This document shows, one piece after another, positions 1 to 9,132 of a stretch of DNA of 64,000 nt; positions within the stretch are counted from its first letter, which is position 1; each line of letters opens with the position of its first letter. Under the pieces are notes generated by a model, which worked only from the letters and a program-made list of their open reading frames with translations, was not told where the DNA came from and did no database searches. Both the position numbers and the translations under genes were made by a program. This DNA is from Maribacter aquimaris (GTDB taxonomy: Bacteria; Bacteroidota; Bacteroidia; Flavobacteriales; Flavobacteriaceae): the NCBI RefSeq assembly GCF_014596745.1, contig NZ_JABTCF010000002.1, positions 186,001 through 250,000 of the forward strand, in the 5' to 3' direction.

Positions 1-876
1 AAGTCCCGTCAATTCAATCCAAAAACGATCTTGGGACGAATCTTTTTTCATCAGATAAGCATTGTCTATCGTCCAATCGTTAAAATCCCCAATGACGTGC
101 ACAAATTCCTTTCCTGGTGCATAGAGGACCAAGGTAGCCTTGGTTGGGTCACTTTCGTTAAAATTGATGCCGTCCAAAAGTCCATCGGGAAGGGCTTCTT
201 CCGTAACTGTTGGACTAACGGCCAATGTAAAGTTTTCTGTAAGGGTTTCCGTGCCATTGGCAACGGTCAATTCAAAATTGGTGGTTGAATTTACGGTATA
301 ATCAAATGAATATGTTGTTGCCGAAGTAACGGAATTGTCGACCATAGAGCCGTTAGCGGTTAGAACAAAACTTGAATTTGCTGATGCCGTTGCTTCGATG
401 GTAAAATCTGTTCCGCCGGAAACAATGGTTGTTGTTTGGGTAGGGGCTGTCAATACCAATTGGTAACCTCCCACCTCTTTGGTGAAATCCTGTGTTTTTT
501 TATCTCCTGTACCATCTTTGGCCTTTACGAGCATTCCAATTTGGGAAATACCGGTAGCGCCATAAAAGGTTGAGGGAATCATGGTGTAACTATAGGTGCC
601 GTCACCATTGTCGGTCATTTTTTGGGTGTCATCGGAGCTTGTCCACGAACCATTGGTTGGGGAATCTGCTTGGTTTCCATTGCTGTCTGCATACCATGCC
701 CATAAATATACATCAGATACACTCCATGCCGTAAGGTCTAATCCGGAAACCGTAATGGTTATTTCGTCGTTTTCGGTAAACGTTGTGGGTGTTGTGGAAA
801 AAACACCATTTTGAACTTGGGCAAAACCGAAGTTCAGGGAAAGCGTAAACAGAATTAAAGCGTATAACTTTTTCAT
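1..876 (-). CDS. Secreted alpha-amylase (GH13), N-terminal part, cut by window edge
   Basis: The reverse frame is open for 292 codons from the ATG at 876 to the left edge, so the catalytic half and stop lie outside. It begins with a signal peptide (MKKLYALILFTLSLNFGFAQ). Ig-like or starch-binding beta modules follow, then a stretch reading FVHVIGDFNDW near residues 265-275, typical of the CBM48-like segment before the barrel in flavobacterial secreted amylases. The role would be cutting starch or related glucans at or outside the outer membrane. It is downstream of the SusE-like gene in the same direction, with a terminator-like hairpin between them. The GH13 assignment rests on the N-terminal modules and the locus, since no catalytic residue is visible here. 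Confidence 0.75.
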   Translation of the reverse strand, partial: MKKLYALILFTLSLNFGFAQVQNGVFSTTPTTFTENDEITITVSGLDLTAWSVSDVYLWAWYADSNGNQADSPTNGSWTSSDDTQKMTDNGDGTYSYTMIPSTFYGATGISQIGMLVKAKDGTGDKKTQDFTKEVGGYQLVLTAPTQTTTIVSGGTDFTIEATASANSSFVLTANGSMVDNSVTSATTYSFDYTVNSTTNFELTVANGTETLTENFTLAVSPTVTEEALPDGLLDGINFNESDPTKATLVLYAPGKEFVHVIGDFNDWTIDNAYLMKKDSSQDRFWIELTGL

Positions 877-943
877 GTTTTGTAGTTAATGATTCGAATA
901 ATGGTAAAAACCCAATTTTTTAATACCTAGGGAAAATAAGGTA

Positions 944-973
944 AAAAGGGCTGTGTTGAACAGCCCTTTTTTT
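944..973 (-). terminator. Hairpin terminator between the SusE-like gene and the amylase gene
   Basis: An 11-bp perfect stem (AAAAGGGCTGT at 944-954 against ACAGCCCTTTT at 960-970) with a five-base loop is followed by T runs in both directions. It sits about 25 bases after the SusE-like stop and about 70 bases before the amylase start. It could end the susCDE message or act as a partial terminator that lowers amylase expression. Confidence 0.75.
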
Positions 974-994
974 AAAAATTAAATTTGAGACTTA

Positions 995-2383
995 CTATTT
1001 GGCAGTAAGTGTGTATGTTAAATCATTGAAATTGATAGAGATGTCGTACACACCTGCTGTAACGATAATATTATTGTCGGATTCTTGATCCAAGATACCA
1101 TCGCTATTAAAATCACCATAGTCACCACCCCAGTCATCGTTTATACGAAATTTCATGTCACCATCAAGCAAGGTAATATCCTTCAAATCCCATTTGCCTG
1201 GGTTTGAAAAATCAGGGACAAACTTTACGTCTGGCCCGTCCCAACCATTTGGTGCGGCTGAGCCCACTACGCCCCAGATTTCGGTTTCTTCAATTGAATA
1301 TTCAAGTGTGTTGAAGTTAACGGTGACTAAATAATATCCTGCTGTTACAGCGATATTATTCTCATTTTCCGTATCTAAAATACCATCTCCTGTTAAGTCA
1401 CCATAATTAATATTGGGATCGTCCCAACTATCGTTCATTCTGATTTTCATCTCCCCATCTACGAGTTGAACAACGGTTTTAAACGTATTTGTTGTATAGT
1501 CATATGATAACTTTACATCGGGTCCATCCCAAGCATTTGGGGTTGCAGATCCTACTAGCCCCCAATAAAATTCTTCAATACTATAGGAATTATCATTTAA
1601 ATTGATAGTTATCTTATATGTTCCAGCAGTAACATCAATATTATTATCATTCTCTGTATCTAGAATGCCATCTCCTGTTAAATCTCCATAATTAATATTA
1701 GGATCATCCCAACTATTATTTTGACGGAATTTAATTTGCCCATCAATTAAAGAAGCATACGCTACTATAATATTATTCTCATTAGTAGTGTAAAAAGGAA
1801 CATCTGGCCCATCCCAAGCGTTTGGTGCGGCAGATCCAACGATACCCCAATCAGAAATTTCTATTTCGGAAGAACCACTGGTCTCTTCCAATATTGAAAT
1901 ATTCAAGGTCATAACATCGGAATAAGAATCAACGGCATCTGCACCTTCACCCGAACCAGCAAAGGCCCTAGCCCTAAAATACACTTGACCACTGTCACCG
2001 GCCTCCAAACCTAAAAGAGTGGCAAGATTGTTTAAATCTGACACTTTTACCTCAGCATTGGTTACGCTTAAAGTTCCTGAATCATATTCAGTTGTTGCAT
2101 CATATGCAGCAAAAGTATTGTCGATAGACCCTTGTAATTGGTAGTTGATTTCAGTCTGTACACCAAAATCAACATTATTCCAGACGAATCTTTCAGCTAC
2201 ATTATCCATGGTGCCTGTGGATATCAAATACTCATCGGCGGCTGAAAAAGAGAATGCAACATTTTCTGAGGCCTGTGATAGTGTAAATTTAGGTACTACA
2301 TCATCATTGTCACAGGAGCTAATAAGCCATGCCCCTAATATGAAGGGCAGAATTTTAAAGAAGTTTTTTATAATAGTTTTCAT
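995..2383 (-). CDS. susE: SusE/SusF-like surface starch-binding lipoprotein
   Basis: This 462-residue lipoprotein (lipobox LISSC near residue 24) would sit on the outer membrane and hold starch or maltooligosaccharides beside the SusCD importer. Residues about 30-170 match the SusE N-terminal Ig-like domain. After that come three tandem repeats of about 95 residues, each starting W-G-(I/L/V)-V-G-S-A-(A/T)-P-N-(A/G)-W-D-G-P-D-V and containing YGD(L/F)..DGILD, as in SusE/SusF starch-binding modules. It follows susD by 23 bases. The first repeat (about 1560-1860) is visibly richer in A and T than the other two, although its protein is nearly the same. The family is clear; the choice between SusE and SusF is less certain. 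Confidence 0.85.
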   Translation of the reverse strand: MKTIIKNFFKILPFILGAWLISSCDNDDVVPKFTLSQASENVAFSFSAADEYLISTGTMDNVAERFVWNNVDFGVQTEINYQLQGSIDNTFAAYDATTEYDSGTLSVTNAEVKVSDLNNLATLLGLEAGDSGQVYFRARAFAGSGEGADAVDSYSDVMTLNISILEETSGSSEIEISDWGIVGSAAPNAWDGPDVPFYTTNENNIIVAYASLIDGQIKFRQNNSWDDPNINYGDLTGDGILDTENDNNIDVTAGTYKITINLNDNSYSIEEFYWGLVGSATPNAWDGPDVKLSYDYTTNTFKTVVQLVDGEMKIRMNDSWDDPNINYGDLTGDGILDTENENNIAVTAGYYLVTVNFNTLEYSIEETEIWGVVGSAAPNGWDGPDVKFVPDFSNPGKWDLKDITLLDGDMKFRINDDWGGDYGDFNSDGILDQESDNNIIVTAGVYDISINFNDLTYTLTAK

Positions 2384-2406
2384 AGTATGTACTGTTTAGT
2401 TATTTT

Positions 2407-3930
2407 TTAGAAACCAGGATTTTGATTTAAGTTAGGGTTTGCTTCCAAGGCCGATAATGGGATAGGGAATAGGTTGTAATAATCGGGGATGGAAGTTCCC
2501 TGTGCGGTGTTTCCTTTCCATGGCCATACATAAGAATTGCCTGTGAATTTTCCAAAACGGATTAGGTCTGTTCTTCTTTGCCCTTCCAAATTCAGTTCCC
2601 TAGCGCGTTCATCAAGAATAAAATCGAGGGTTAATTCGGATGATCCAATGGCATTGGCATTAGAGCGTTCTCTAACTGCATTCACATAGTTCAGTGCTTG
2701 GGCGGCATCCCCGCCAGCCGCGCCGCGCAATACACATTCCGCATAAATCAAGTAGGCATCGGCCAATCTGTAAAGTGGAAAATCGGTACTTGAAAAAGTA
2801 GTCGCAGGAAGTGTTGTTGAAAATCCTGAATTGCGAAACTTTACTGAAGGATAACCGTCTGACCATGCTTTATAGTCGGCCATTTCATAGTTGTGCCCTT
2901 CGGTCCAGAAAAGTTCGCCCCTATCGTCATTATCATCGTATAATCCGTACCAAGCTTTGGTGGCCCTATGGCCAGACCAGCCTTCCGCGGCTCCAAAGTT
3001 TATAATAGGCATTGTTTCTGTGCCCATACTTCCGTTTACGATATAGGTCGTGTTCCCATAACTCTGACTGGTTTCGGAATCTGCGATTAAAGTGAAAATA
3101 ATTTCAGGTGAAGCGTCATTGTCCCCTGAAAAATTACTTACAAAATCTGGGGCTAAGGTATAACCGCCTTCATCGATTACCTTTTTGATAAAGGTCAAAG
3201 CCTCACTGTATTTATCTTCACCTATATACACTTCGGCATTGAGGTATAGTTTTGCCAATAACATTTGAACGGCGGCTTTGTTGGCCCGGCCATAGATTTT
3301 AGTGTTAGACATCAGTGCTTCAGCCTCTAGTAGGTCATTTTCGACGAAAGTGAAAAGTTCTGCTCTGGTAGCTTCAGGTAAAGGGGCGGAAACCCCAATT
3401 TCATTCTCAGTCACCAAAACACCTTTACCGAAAGTATCGATGAGATAATAATAGGCGAGTCCTCGTAAAAATTTCACTTCCCCAACTACTTGATCTTGGC
3501 CATCAATGCTTACCGAACTTAAAACAGACAATAGGTTATTGGCTTGTGGTATGGTATAATAGATCCTATTATACATATATCCAAAAAACTTATTGTTTTC
3601 ATCCCAATTGGAAGTAGTGGTCAATTGGTCCAAGCCATCATCGCCCCAACGGTTTTTCATGCCATCTGCAGTAAAATCCTGTAGATTGACGATTCCTCTT
3701 AAAAATGGGGATTCCCCAGTGTCACCGCTGATGTCCCCACTACTAGGGCCATCTGGGCCAGAGAGTGCAAAAGAAGCATATAAACGGGATAAAATTCCTG
3801 AAACCGCATCGGGATCATTAGCTAATAAGTCGTCTAACGACTGTTCTACCAAAGGTTCTGTGTTCAAATCATCAGTACACCCTTGAACGCTTGCTAGTAT
3901 GCAAAAAAGAATTAATATTATTTTCTTCAT
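2407..3930 (-). CDS. susD: SusD/RagB-family nutrient-binding lipoprotein
   Basis: The 507-residue protein has a lipoprotein signal (ASVQGC at residues 13-18) and the SusD layout: a helical TPR-like N-terminal half with EVKFLRGLAYYYLID near residue 155, and a C-terminal region with DFILDERARELNLEGQRRTDLIR near residue 450. It is the lid of the SusC transporter on the cell surface and binds the glucan to be imported. It starts 11 bases after the SusC stop, so the two are co-transcribed. Starch or maltooligosaccharide as substrate is inferred from the amylase, GH65 and SusE neighbours. Confidence 0.93.
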   Translation of the reverse strand: MKKIILILFCILASVQGCTDDLNTEPLVEQSLDDLLANDPDAVSGILSRLYASFALSGPDGPSSGDISGDTGESPFLRGIVNLQDFTADGMKNRWGDDGLDQLTTTSNWDENNKFFGYMYNRIYYTIPQANNLLSVLSSVSIDGQDQVVGEVKFLRGLAYYYLIDTFGKGVLVTENEIGVSAPLPEATRAELFTFVENDLLEAEALMSNTKIYGRANKAAVQMLLAKLYLNAEVYIGEDKYSEALTFIKKVIDEGGYTLAPDFVSNFSGDNDASPEIIFTLIADSETSQSYGNTTYIVNGSMGTETMPIINFGAAEGWSGHRATKAWYGLYDDNDDRGELFWTEGHNYEMADYKAWSDGYPSVKFRNSGFSTTLPATTFSSTDFPLYRLADAYLIYAECVLRGAAGGDAAQALNYVNAVRERSNANAIGSSELTLDFILDERARELNLEGQRRTDLIRFGKFTGNSYVWPWKGNTAQGTSIPDYYNLFPIPLSALEANPNLNQNPGF

Positions 3931-3941
3931 AGTAATTTATA

Positions 3942-6900
3942 TTAAAAGTCCACGCTTAAACCAAGGGTGAATGACCGTGGTCTAGGATAAAAATTGTTAT
4001 CTATTGCATTAAAGTTCTCAGGGTCCTGACCGCTGTAGTTGGTAATGATAAACGGATTGTTTACAGCACCGTAAACCCGCATTGAAGTGTTTTTCACGAT
4101 GTCGTCCAAACGATAGCCCAATACGATATTCTCACACCTTAGGAATGTCGCGTCTTCCAGAAAATAATCTGAAAAGGGAACATTGCCCTGTATGTCTACA
4201 AAATTGTAATTGGCTGCTCCTGAGTAAAAATCCAAGACATTACTCAAGCTGTTTGAGTTGTTTGGAACGGCCTTGTCGATCCATCCTGAAGTCAATCGTC
4301 TGGAATTATAGACCTGTCCGCCGATTTGGCCTCTAAAACTGGTGCTTAAATCGAACTTATTGTAATTGAAGTTAAACCCGAAACCAAAGGTCCAGTTAGG
4401 TCGTAAAGGCTCGAAGTATCGGTCATCATTATCGGTTACGCCATCCCCATTAAAATCAGCAAACGCTCCGTGGATAGGATTACCGGCCGTATCATACAAT
4501 TGCCTGAAAACCCAAGCGGAATAAGGTTGGTAACCCACAGTGTGGTACCCTATGTTAACCCCTGTTCCTGTAGGGATTCCTGAACCGTCAGCAGAAATCC
4601 GGGTAACATCCTGAAGATTTGTGACCTCGGCCCTACTATACGAAAGGTTGGAGTAGAATTCCAGATTCGTACTTTCATTACTTAAGAGGGTGGCATTTAA
4701 GATTACCTCAAAACCTTTACTTTCGGTTTCCCCAACATTTTTAACAAATGAATCCGTTAGCCCTTGACCCGGCGCTACAGGTACTTTTGCAAGTAGGTCG
4801 GAAGTTTCCCTATAGAAAACATCGAAAGAACCATTGATCAATCGGTTTTCGAAAAGTCCAAAATCTATCCCAGCGTTATACGTGGTGGTTTTCTCCCAAG
4901 TCAAGTCTTCATTGAAAGGCTTGGCAGAATAAAGTGCAACGCCTTGGAGGTATTGTCCGGTACTGGAACCAGCTTCAAATAATGGAACCGAAGGATAGAA
5001 ACCTACCGCTCCTGTAATGTCCTGTTGTCCGGTTTTACCCCAACCTAATCGCAATTTAAGGTCGTTAATCACTTGGGAATCTTTTAGGAAATCCTCTTCA
5101 TTCACTTTCCATGCCAAAGCTGCTGCAGGAAAGTATCCCCATCTATTGTCTTCGCTGAACAAAGAAGAACCATCGGCCCTAAAGGAAACCGTTACCAAAT
5201 ATTTATCCAATAGATTCAGATTGGTTCTACCAAAGTAAGACTGCAGATTAAGTTCATTAAAATAACGGTTGTTCGGGTTTTGCGCATCGATCTGCAATTC
5301 GCGAATTCCCGTGTCGTTATTGTAGCGATATTCTTCTTTGTTGCCATCATTCCTGAAATTTTGATAGGAATATCCTCCTTGAACATCAAAGTTGGTCAAG
5401 AATCCTTCTTCATATCGTTTTGCATAGACCAAATAAGCATCCATGGTCTGGTTGGTTATACTTTGGTTTTCCCTATAGTTGACCCCGGGATTGAAAACAT
5501 AATTGGAGTTGATGTCATTATTCGAGGAGTCAAACTTATAAGTCGCCAAGGAATTATCGGAATAAGACTCCTCAATATCCGCTGTTGAAGCTTCAAGACC
5601 TAAGTTAAGTACAGCCCGAAGTTCTGGAAGAAAGTGCATTTTATAGTCGAATTCAACGTTACCAAGGATTTTCTGTACCTTTTCAGGACGTGTTCTTTGT
5701 AACAGTAATGCCAACGGGTTCCATTGACCATCAAGTAATAATCGAGTGGGATTATCAACATCATCCAAAATGGTGTTTTGATAAAAACCTCCAAAACGAT
5801 TATCGGGGGAATTATCATAAATAGGTTTTGTGGGGTCCATGTTAACAGCACCTCCCAAGGCACCACCTTCATCAACTGCATTTTTCTCAGAGCTGATACC
5901 TTTCGCGTTGATATCAATCTTTAAATGATCGTCGAAAAAAGTAGGTGTAAATTTAACAGAGGCGGTATACCGTTCATAATCATTGGTTTTTACCAATCCT
6001 TCGGTGTTGTTGTAGCCAAATGAGAATCTAGTTGGTATTTTATCAAATAGATTGGCCCTAGCACTAAAGTTGTGGTCCGATGAGACTGCAGCCCTATAAA
6101 TGGCATCTTGCCAGTCTGTGTTAGCGGTTCCCAATAAACCGGAATATGTAGGGTGATATTCATTGATGAATTTGGAATACGTTGGCCCATCCATTAAATC
6201 AATTTTACTACTAACTGTACTTATGGTAGTATTTGATGAAAAGTTGAACTTAGGACCTCCTGAAGTACCTTTTTTGGTCGTAATGATAATAACCCCGTTT
6301 GAAGCCCTTGAACCATAAATGGCAGCTGCTGATGCATCCTTAAGGATGGAAAAGCTGTCAACGTCATTCGGGTTGATCATGGAAAATGGGTTATTGACCC
6401 CAGCCGGATTGGTGTTGTCTATGGGTACTCCATCAATTACGATAAGTGGACTATTGTTCGCGCTTAGCGAAGCCCCACCCCTTATTCGAATATTGGGAGC
6501 GGCATCTGGCGAACCCCCTGAACTTGTAATTCGTACACCGGCTGCCTTACCGGTCAAAAGTTGGTCGGTACTAACAATGGCACCTTTGTTGAAATCTTCC
6601 GAGGTTACCGCTGTTAATGAACCAGTTGCATCCTTAACGGTTGTGGTACCATATCCTATGACCACAACTTCATCCAATTGCGCCCTGTCCTCTTCCATTA
6701 CAAGGTCTAGATTAGGACCCGTAACTGGAATATCCACGGTTTTGTATCCGATGTAGGAGAATTGCAATACCGCACCATCGTCTACGGTAAGGGTGTAATA
6801 GCCGTCAAAATCGGTCGTAGATCCAGTAGATGTTCCTACGACTACTATACTGACACCGGGTAAGGGGCCTCCAGTTACCTGGTCGGTCACATTACCAGTT

Positions 6901-6974
6901 ACGGTGGTCTGTGCAAAAATCCCTATGGGAATCATAAACACGGCCAGTAAGAGGCACTGTTTGATTTTTTTCAT
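3942..6974 (-). CDS. susC: SusC/RagA-family TonB-dependent outer-membrane transporter
   Basis: This 1010-residue protein has a signal peptide ending at FAQ, a carboxypeptidase-D-like regulatory domain (about residues 23-100, with GxPLPGVSIVV), a TonB box and plug (DEVVVIGYG near 100; LKDASAAAIYGSRA near 210) and a long C-terminal barrel ending in an aromatic residue (VDF). The length is normal for the family. It imports oligosaccharides bound by SusD using energy from TonB. It is first in the susCD-susE run and divergent from the LacI-type gene, with a 230-base gap that must hold its control region. No consensus TAnnTTTG promoter was seen facing it. Confidence 0.95.
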   Translation of the reverse strand: MKKIKQCLLLAVFMIPIGIFAQTTVTGNVTDQVTGGPLPGVSIVVVGTSTGSTTDFDGYYTLTVDDGAVLQFSYIGYKTVDIPVTGPNLDLVMEEDRAQLDEVVVIGYGTTTVKDATGSLTAVTSEDFNKGAIVSTDQLLTGKAAGVRITSSGGSPDAAPNIRIRGGASLSANNSPLIVIDGVPIDNTNPAGVNNPFSMINPNDVDSFSILKDASAAAIYGSRASNGVIIITTKKGTSGGPKFNFSSNTTISTVSSKIDLMDGPTYSKFINEYHPTYSGLLGTANTDWQDAIYRAAVSSDHNFSARANLFDKIPTRFSFGYNNTEGLVKTNDYERYTASVKFTPTFFDDHLKIDINAKGISSEKNAVDEGGALGGAVNMDPTKPIYDNSPDNRFGGFYQNTILDDVDNPTRLLLDGQWNPLALLLQRTRPEKVQKILGNVEFDYKMHFLPELRAVLNLGLEASTADIEESYSDNSLATYKFDSSNNDINSNYVFNPGVNYRENQSITNQTMDAYLVYAKRYEEGFLTNFDVQGGYSYQNFRNDGNKEEYRYNNDTGIRELQIDAQNPNNRYFNELNLQSYFGRTNLNLLDKYLVTVSFRADGSSLFSEDNRWGYFPAAALAWKVNEEDFLKDSQVINDLKLRLGWGKTGQQDITGAVGFYPSVPLFEAGSSTGQYLQGVALYSAKPFNEDLTWEKTTTYNAGIDFGLFENRLINGSFDVFYRETSDLLAKVPVAPGQGLTDSFVKNVGETESKGFEVILNATLLSNESTNLEFYSNLSYSRAEVTNLQDVTRISADGSGIPTGTGVNIGYHTVGYQPYSAWVFRQLYDTAGNPIHGAFADFNGDGVTDNDDRYFEPLRPNWTFGFGFNFNYNKFDLSTSFRGQIGGQVYNSRRLTSGWIDKAVPNNSNSLSNVLDFYSGAANYNFVDIQGNVPFSDYFLEDATFLRCENIVLGYRLDDIVKNTSMRVYGAVNNPFIITNYSGQDPENFNAIDNNFYPRPRSFTLGLSVDF

Positions 6975-7008
6975 AGAACGTTTCTTAAATTAGTTTTAAT
7001 TAGATTTG

Positions 7009-7032
7009 AACTTTAATTTTACTCCTCACTAC
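7009..7032. repeat. 24-base motif, first copy, upstream of susC
   Basis: The segment shares its first 15 bases (AACTTTAATTTTACT) and most of the rest with 8290-8313. Both copies read the same way on the forward strand. This one lies 35-58 bases before the SusC start; the other lies just after the predicted start of the pgmB message. It may be a shared regulator site; the function is inferred only from position. Confidence 0.45.
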
Positions 7033-7142
7033 GAAATTATGTAAATTTTATGTTAATTACCCTTCAGCTCAATGTTTGCGGGCTATTACAACGTTTTCGG
7101 GTTGATAACTTTTTAGTTATTTTTGTAGTATTGACAAAAACG

Positions 7143-7158
7143 GACGCTTTTAAACGTC
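7143..7158. promoter_or_regulatory. Imperfect 16-bp palindrome, possible LacI-type operator
   Basis: GACGCTTTTAAACGTC is a palindrome with mismatches only at one pair and at the centre. LacI-family operators are often palindromes of this size with a central CG or TA. It lies in the susC/lacI gap just upstream of the -33 element of the regulator gene, so it could control both directions. No second clear copy was found near the pgmB genes. Confidence 0.35.
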
Positions 7159-7159
7159 A

Positions 7160-7187
7160 TTTGTTTATTTTAACCACTTTACTTTTG
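7160..7187 (+). promoter_or_regulatory. Predicted promoter of the LacI-type gene
   Basis: A TTTG at 7160-7163 is followed after 16 bases by TACTTTTG at 7180-7187, which fits the Bacteroidota -7 consensus TAnnTTTG. The spacing is slightly short. The start codon at 7205 is about 18 bases downstream, so the leader would be very short. Confidence 0.5.
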
Positions 7188-7204
7188 ACAAACCCATATT
7201 GTTT

Positions 7205-8245
7205 ATGAAGCCGAAAATGACCTTGAAAAGAATAGCCAAAGAATTGGGTGTGTCTATTTCCACAGTTTCAAAAGCCCTGCATGATAATAAGGAGATAAGC
7301 CAGGAGAACCGTGACAAAATCCAAGCTTTTGCCAAGTTCTATAACTATCGTCCCAATAACATCGCCCTAAGTCTAAAGAACAAAAAGACAAAGACCATTG
7401 GGTTGATCATTCCTGAAATAGTGCATAATTTTTTTGCAAAGGTCATCAGCGGTATTGAGCATGTGGCCAAATTAAAAGGGTATAATGTACTTATAGCGGT
7501 TACTAATGAATCCTTTGATAAAGAGGTCATCAATATGGAGTTGTTGGTGCACAGCAATATTGATGGTTTTATCATGTCCTTATCAAAAGAAACCTTGTTA
7601 AATCGGGATAAACACCATTTGCAAGAAACCATCAACCAAGGAATCCCTATTGTAATGTTCGACCGGGTAGTTGATGATATCGATTGTGATAAGGTTATTG
7701 TTGACGATTTGGAAGGGGCCAAGATTGCAACACAAAAGCTTATTGATACGGGCTGTAAAAAAATTCTATTAATTACGACCGAAGATTTTATTAATATAGG
7801 AAAGTTAAGAACACAGGGGTATTTAGAGGTTTTAAGGGAGAATAATATAAAGCAAGACCCAAGTATTATTTATCGGGTCAGTGATATGGGCAATCTTGAA
7901 AGGAAACAGGAAGCCATTGAAGAGGACATCAATAAAATATTCGACAAGGTTAGTGGTATTGACGGAATTTTTGCCGTTAACGAGATTTATGCCATTACGG
8001 CATTGAATGTTGCGCGTCAAAGAGGACTTCGGGTGCCGGAAGATTTGTCGGTAGTCAGTTTTTCAGACGGCATCCTTTCCCAGCATTCACGGCCAAGTCT
8101 TACCACCATTAGCCAGCACGGATTTAAAATTGGGGAGGAGGCCGCTACCTTATTAATAGATAGGTTGAGTCATGAGGATGAAGAGAAGGAATTTAGGACC
8201 AAAATTATAAAAACTGAGCTTATTGAAAGGGATTCAACTAGATAG
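7205..8245 (+). CDS. LacI-family transcriptional regulator of the maltose/starch locus
   Basis: The 346-residue protein has an N-terminal LacI helix-turn-helix (MTLKRIAKELGVSISTVSKAL from residue 5), a hinge at about 45-60 and a periplasmic-binding-protein-like sugar domain (TIGLIIPEIVHNFF; DGIFAVNE; VPEDLSVVSF). I start at the ATG at 7205, because 7199 is only TTG; MTLKRIA four codons later is also possible. It lies between susC (divergent) and the maltose phosphorylase genes (same direction), the usual place for a regulator sensing a maltooligosaccharide or sugar phosphate. Repression or activation cannot be told from sequence. Confidence 0.92.
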   Translation: MKPKMTLKRIAKELGVSISTVSKALHDNKEISQENRDKIQAFAKFYNYRPNNIALSLKNKKTKTIGLIIPEIVHNFFAKVISGIEHVAKLKGYNVLIAVTNESFDKEVINMELLVHSNIDGFIMSLSKETLLNRDKHHLQETINQGIPIVMFDRVVDDIDCDKVIVDDLEGAKIATQKLIDTGCKKILLITTEDFINIGKLRTQGYLEVLRENNIKQDPSIIYRVSDMGNLERKQEAIEEDINKIFDKVSGIDGIFAVNEIYAITALNVARQRGLRVPEDLSVVSFSDGILSQHSRPSLTTISQHGFKIGEEAATLLIDRLSHEDEEKEFRTKIIKTELIERDSTR

Positions 8246-8249
8246 AGTA

Positions 8250-8279
8250 TTGGAAATCAAAAAAAACTTTTTACTTTTG
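8250..8279 (+). promoter_or_regulatory. Predicted promoter of the pgmB-GH65-GH13 operon
   Basis: TTG at 8250-8252, a 19-base spacer and TACTTTTG at 8272-8279 match the Bacteroidota -33/-7 consensus very well. It lies right after the LacI-type stop codon and about 200 bases before the pgmB ATG, leaving a long leader with a repeat motif and an inverted repeat. Confidence 0.65.
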
Positions 8280-8289
8280 GCCCAATCAA

Positions 8290-8313
8290 AACTTTAATTT
8301 TACTTCTCAACTA
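8290..8313. repeat. 24-base motif, second copy, in the pgmB leader
   Basis: This is the partner of 7009-7032: the first 15 bases are identical and the next nine are similar. It lies about 10 bases after the -7 element of the pgmB promoter, where a bound protein could block transcription. Confidence 0.45.
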
Positions 8314-8416
8314 TAATAAGTTTTGAATAGGCTTTTGGTAATTTTAACTGGTAAATTCTTTTTGACCAATAGTTTTAATATTTCAGGCATACTATTCAAT
8401 CGTTAGGACATTTTTT

Positions 8417-8442
8417 CATTCCATGTGGTTCTAAATGGAATG
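8417..8442 (+). promoter_or_regulatory. Inverted repeat in the pgmB leader
   Basis: CATTCCA (8417-8423) and TGGAATG (8436-8442) form a perfect 7-bp inverted repeat with a 12-base loop, 34 bases before the pgmB ATG. It could be an operator or an mRNA hairpin. No T run follows, so it is not a simple terminator. Confidence 0.4.
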
Positions 8443-8475
8443 TCACTTGTCTTTTTCATTACGCAAAAATTAAAA

Positions 8476-9132
8476 ATGAAGAAAAAAGGATTTATTTTCG
8501 ATTTGGATGGCGTTATTGTCGATACCGCCAAATACCATTATCTGGCATGGAAGAAGCTTGCCAATGAATTAGGGTTTGAATTTACGGAGGACCAGAATGA
8601 AATGTTCAAAGGGGTAAGCCGAAAACGTTGCCTGGAGATTTTATTGGAAATCGGTGGGGTAAAAGCCACGCAGGAACAATTTGATGCCTGGATGGTGGAG
8701 AAAAATGAGGACTATCTAACTTATATCGATAAAATGGATGCCTCTGAGGTTTTGCCTGATGTCCCTAAAATCCTAAACTTCCTTAAAGAGAATGAAGTGC
8801 CTATAGCCCTAGGGTCTGCGAGCAAAAATGCAAAGCCCATTTTGGAAAAGGTGGGGTTGTTGCATTATTTTGATTATCTCGTTGATGGAAACAGTGTGAC
8901 CAAGGCTAAACCGGATCCAGAGGTTTTTCTTATTGCCGCCCAAAAATTGGGGGTCGATCCCAAGGATTGTATCGTTTTTGAGGATGCCGTTGCAGGCATT
9001 CAGGCAGCTAATAGTGCTGACATGACCAGTATTGGTATTGGTGATGCGGGTATCTTGGCGGATGCGGATTATAATTTTAAGGATTTCACTGAAATCGATT
9101 TGGGTTTTATAAAAAAAATTATTGAAAAGTAG
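8476..9132 (+). CDS. pgmB: Beta-phosphoglucomutase (HAD superfamily)
   Basis: The enzyme converts beta-glucose 1-phosphate, released by the GH65 phosphorylase encoded next, to glucose 6-phosphate in the cytoplasm. The 218-residue protein has the HAD nucleophile motif FDLDGVIVDTA (Asp9 and Asp11), a helical cap at about 15-90, GSASKNA (motif II), the motif III lysine region KAKPDPE and motif IV FEDAVAGIQAA. The ATG at 8476 is chosen because the open frame upstream lacks homology and codes no domain. The stop is immediately followed by the GH65 start (no gap), so translation is probably coupled. Confidence 0.93.
   Translation: MKKKGFIFDLDGVIVDTAKYHYLAWKKLANELGFEFTEDQNEMFKGVSRKRCLEILLEIGGVKATQEQFDAWMVEKNEDYLTYIDKMDASEVLPDVPKILNFLKENEVPIALGSASKNAKPILEKVGLLHYFDYLVDGNSVTKAKPDPEVFLIAAQKLGVDPKDCIVFEDAVAGIQAANSADMTSIGIGDAGILADADYNFKDFTEIDLGFIKKIIEK

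Noticed and set aside
6319-6756. 145-codon forward ORF inside susC
   Set aside because: It is antisense to the conserved plug domain of SusC and has no domain, signal or ribosome-binding context of its own.
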